Shown one piece after another: positions 61,537 through 64,000 of a DNA stretch of 64,000 nucleotides. Location of the stretch: NCBI GenBank assembly GCA_017860295.1, contig JAFNAS010000002.1, positions 1 through 64,000 of the forward strand, in the 5' to 3' direction. The notes below the pieces were generated by a model that ran no database searches, was not told where the DNA came from, and saw only the letters and a list, made by a program, of their open reading frames with translations. A program made the position numbers and the translations under genes. The DNA is from Bacteroidota bacterium (GTDB taxonomy: Bacteria; Bacteroidota; Bacteroidia; Bacteroidales; Paludibacteraceae). How positions within the stretch are numbered: position 1 is the stretch's first letter; the number at the start of each line of letters is the position of its first letter.

Positions 61537-62514
61537 TCATTTCATAAGTTTTGAAATAATGTAAGCCACAGCAACACCGGCATTATGAGCTCCGGAAACA
61601 TTTTGTGCATACACTTTCGGATTTACATCCTGAGAGAACTTGGTATACCGGTCGACAACACCACTTATAAAAATAAAAGGAGGATTCTGTTGCAGGTAGT
61701 TCTTTGCCGAAAGGTAAATCAGGCAATGGGTCGTTTCGAGCGATACTCCATTCACATTGTCCGGATAATGAGTTATAAAATCATCGCCGGTCTCCATATC
61801 TTTTGCCGTATACTTGGTATAGTCGGTAACATTAACATCGCCCAATGCGACATAACCGTTATTGATATAGAACTGTTGATTCTCAGGGGAGGGATTCGTC
61901 GGCGGACACAACAGAAGTGTGTCGTACTGATTTAAGTCAGCCGGATTCAGCGTATCTATAAAGGCAGTTGAACCCGAAGGCAATATCTGGCTCCAACAAT
62001 TGCACTGATAATTACTCTTCGAATCGCTATCCCACCCGTTATGCATAAAAACATTGCTGCCGATTACCACAGATCCATTGATATTATCCGATTGAAACGC
62101 CGGATTGACGGCAAGACCCGGACCTCCCGAGGCTGTACCCACTGCAATAACCAACTCAATGTCATATTGCATATTTTTATATTGATACGCAAATATAACA
62201 GGTATTAAGTTCATTTTTGCTTCCGAACTGGACTGGTCATCTTGCGAACTATTGCTCAGCAAATCGGAAATACACCAGATTTCAATCACTTTCGTATCCG
62301 TTTCGAACACAATGCGTGGTACCGAATCCTTAGCTGTTGCCGGCTTGACGGCTCCATACGATGGATAGGTAATCAGTTTCATCGTGTTTGCAATATTCAA
62401 ATCGATGCGACCATCACTATTATCGGTTATATACTTGTTGGTAAGCACCCAACATACGGGATCGCACTCCCAATACTTATTAACGACCGTAATAATCCTT
62501 GTTTTTTGTGCCAT
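61537..62514 (-). CDS. Divergent PNP/MTAN-like (nucleoside phosphorylase superfamily) protein
   Basis: VIAVGTASGG..., NGSVVIGSNVFMHNG, GVSLETTHCLIYL, PFIFISGVVDRYTKF, SGAHNAGVAVAYII. Confidence 0.5.
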   Translation of the reverse strand: MAQKTRIITVVNKYWECDPVCWVLTNKYITDNSDGRIDLNIANTMKLITYPSYGAVKPATAKDSVPRIVFETDTKVIEIWCISDLLSNSSQDDQSSSEAKMNLIPVIFAYQYKNMQYDIELVIAVGTASGGPGLAVNPAFQSDNINGSVVIGSNVFMHNGWDSDSKSNYQCNCWSQILPSGSTAFIDTLNPADLNQYDTLLLCPPTNPSPENQQFYINNGYVALGDVNVTDYTKYTAKDMETGDDFITHYPDNVNGVSLETTHCLIYLSAKNYLQQNPPFIFISGVVDRYTKFSQDVNPKVYAQNVSGAHNAGVAVAYIISKLMK

Positions 62515-62676
62515 AATGAATAGATTTGAGTTAATAATTTATTTTCGACAGGCTTCTCTTCACCACAATCGAAGATCAGCAAAGCTAATTGCATTCTAAC
62601 AGAACAGAGATAACATATTTCGCACCAACACCAACCTCCACAATGTGATATACACCAGCAAAATCGTATAAACCCC

Positions 62677-62704
62677 GTAGAGACGTGGCATGCTGCGTCT
62701 CCAC
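62677..62704. repeat. REP-like palindrome copy 2
   Basis: gtagagacgtggcatgctgcgtctccac. Confidence 0.85.
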
Positions 62705-62736
62705 AATGCCTGATTTTCGGCAAAGGCCGCACCCTG

Positions 62737-63327
62737 TCACTCTACATTATACAATGTATCGTCATTCCATTTCATAGGATTTTGCTCAATATAATCTGCT
62801 ATATAATTACACTCTTTTTCGTTGCGAATAATATGGTCATGAAAACGGCTTTGCCATGCAAATTCGATATCCGATTTTGTTGCATAACGTTTCAATGCCG
62901 ATTTTATGTTACCAACGGTAACCGACAACAACCCACGGTTCTCTGCCATATATCGCATTCGATCATTGGCCATCCGATCTGTGCTTGTAAGGACGCGGCA
63001 TGCCACGTCTCTACCATTATTCGCCTCATTGTTGCCCATAAATTCCGTATCATCCTGAACTCGGATGTAAATTATCAGGTGGACATGATTGGGCATAATA
63101 ACATACATTGGGATGGCAGCATAAGGATGATGCACCGACGCCTCCTCTATAATATGTTGCAGGTATTGTCCCAACGGATTCAGCTGCATTATGCCATCGG
63201 CAACACGCCCGAAACAAGAAATTTTATTGGCCGTACAAATGGTAATAAAATAGAGACCTCCATTGTAATCGTGCCATAAAGCCCGAGCCGTTGGCACCCG
63301 ATACTTTCCTTGATATTTTAATGTCAT
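62737..63327 (-). CDS. REP-associated tyrosine transposase (RAYT, TnpA-REP)
   Basis: HUH motif MPNHVHLIIYI, VGNIKSALKRYA, WQSRFHDHIIRNEKECNYIADYIEQNPMKW. Confidence 0.92.
   Translation of the reverse strand: MTLKYQGKYRVPTARALWHDYNGGLYFITICTANKISCFGRVADGIMQLNPLGQYLQHIIEEASVHHPYAAIPMYVIMPNHVHLIIYIRVQDDTEFMGNNEANNGRDVACRVLTSTDRMANDRMRYMAENRGLLSVTVGNIKSALKRYATKSDIEFAWQSRFHDHIIRNEKECNYIADYIEQNPMKWNDDTLYNVE
62987..63014. repeat. REP-like palindrome copy 3, inside the RAYT CDS
   Basis: gtaaggacgcggcatgccacgtctctac. Confidence 0.88.
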
Positions 63328-63406
63328 TGTACCATTGAGATTACATATAATATATTGACATCAATTACAACAACCTAACATACGATTAATCTGTGATATG
63401 GCATCT

Positions 63407-63434
63407 GTAGAGACGTGGCATGCCGCGTCTCTAA
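63407..63434. repeat. REP-like palindrome copy 4
   Basis: gtagagacgtggcatgccgcgtctctaa. Confidence 0.88.
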
Positions 63435-63602
63435 AACATATCGATAGGAGTTCTATCCATAATAAACCTCCGTTCGCCAATGATTGCCGATACGTTATGC
63501 CAATTTCATCATTTCAATAGCATTACAATATAAAAACAACAGACAAGGTATTTATTTCAATCGCAACAACCCGATACACTACAACCAATCGTTACAAAAC
63601 CC

Positions 63603-63630
63603 GTAGAGACGTGGCATGCCGCGTCTCTAC
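63603..63630. repeat. REP-like palindrome copy 5
   Basis: gtagagacgtggcatgccgcgtctctac. Confidence 0.9.
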
Positions 63631-64000
63631 AATGTACAATTCTGCATTCTTACGATAAAAAATCCAATATGTTTTAGAAAAGCTCGTTAGTAACATATAT
63701 CCGCCATCAAAAGCATACCTATATTTTGTCTATGCTTTTCTATAACCTTATATTTTCAAATTCATATTCTATAGGCAGTCCCGAAACCATCTTTGCTTCG
63801 ACTTTTATATTCACTTGACTTAAAATTAACTTTGTCGATTTATTTGTAGTGTATGGCTCTTTTGCCGGATGGAACTTAAGTCCAGTCAATTCTTCGATGG
63901 AAGATATTGAAACCTGAAAAGTAGCGGCATCTTCAAAGCCTTCAAAAAATGCTTGCGTTTTGAATGACATAAGTCTCTTACTTTTCTCGACTTCAGAAAC

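Noticed and set aside
62782-63279. 165-aa plus ORF
   Set aside because: Antisense to the RAYT gene.
62677-63630. CRISPR array
   Set aside because: Repeats are irregularly spaced full palindromes linked to a RAYT; one lies inside a gene; no cas genes.

Overview
This 64 kb window is a Bacteroidetes (Bacteroidales-like) chromosomal segment. Evidence: SusC/SusD pair, serine palmitoyltransferase-like gene, DUF2007, TIGR02757, TAnnTTTG-type -7 elements. Most of it is ordinary chromosome: surE, purL, upp, dprA, recQ, clpXP, dnaJ/grpE, rlmH, bamD, coaBC, cdd, spt-like and one tRNA-Gly(CCC). The left end (0-4.3 kb) holds a two-gene defence cassette resembling Gabija: a class-2 OLD nuclease (AAA + TOPRIM) overlapping a UvrD-like helicase. 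It sits next to palindromic and degenerate repeats. The right end (62.6-63.7 kb) holds a REP-associated tyrosine transposase (RAYT) with four copies of a 28-bp palindrome (GTAGAGACGYGGCATGCCRCGTCTCTAC). One copy lies in frame inside the RAYT gene, and a fifth lies about 62 kb away at the left end. Two modules deserve functional follow-up: (i) thioredoxin-like / ApbE / DUF4266 mini-lipoprotein ending GGGCGCN / DUF3570 outer-membrane protein (51.3-54.3 kb); (ii) a compact ResB-CcsA-like cytochrome c maturation fusion next to a DUF6057-like membrane protein and a one-CXXCH beta-propeller lipoprotein (6.2-10.8 kb). No rRNA, CRISPR array or prophage was seen. Family names come from motif recognition by eye; no database search was run.
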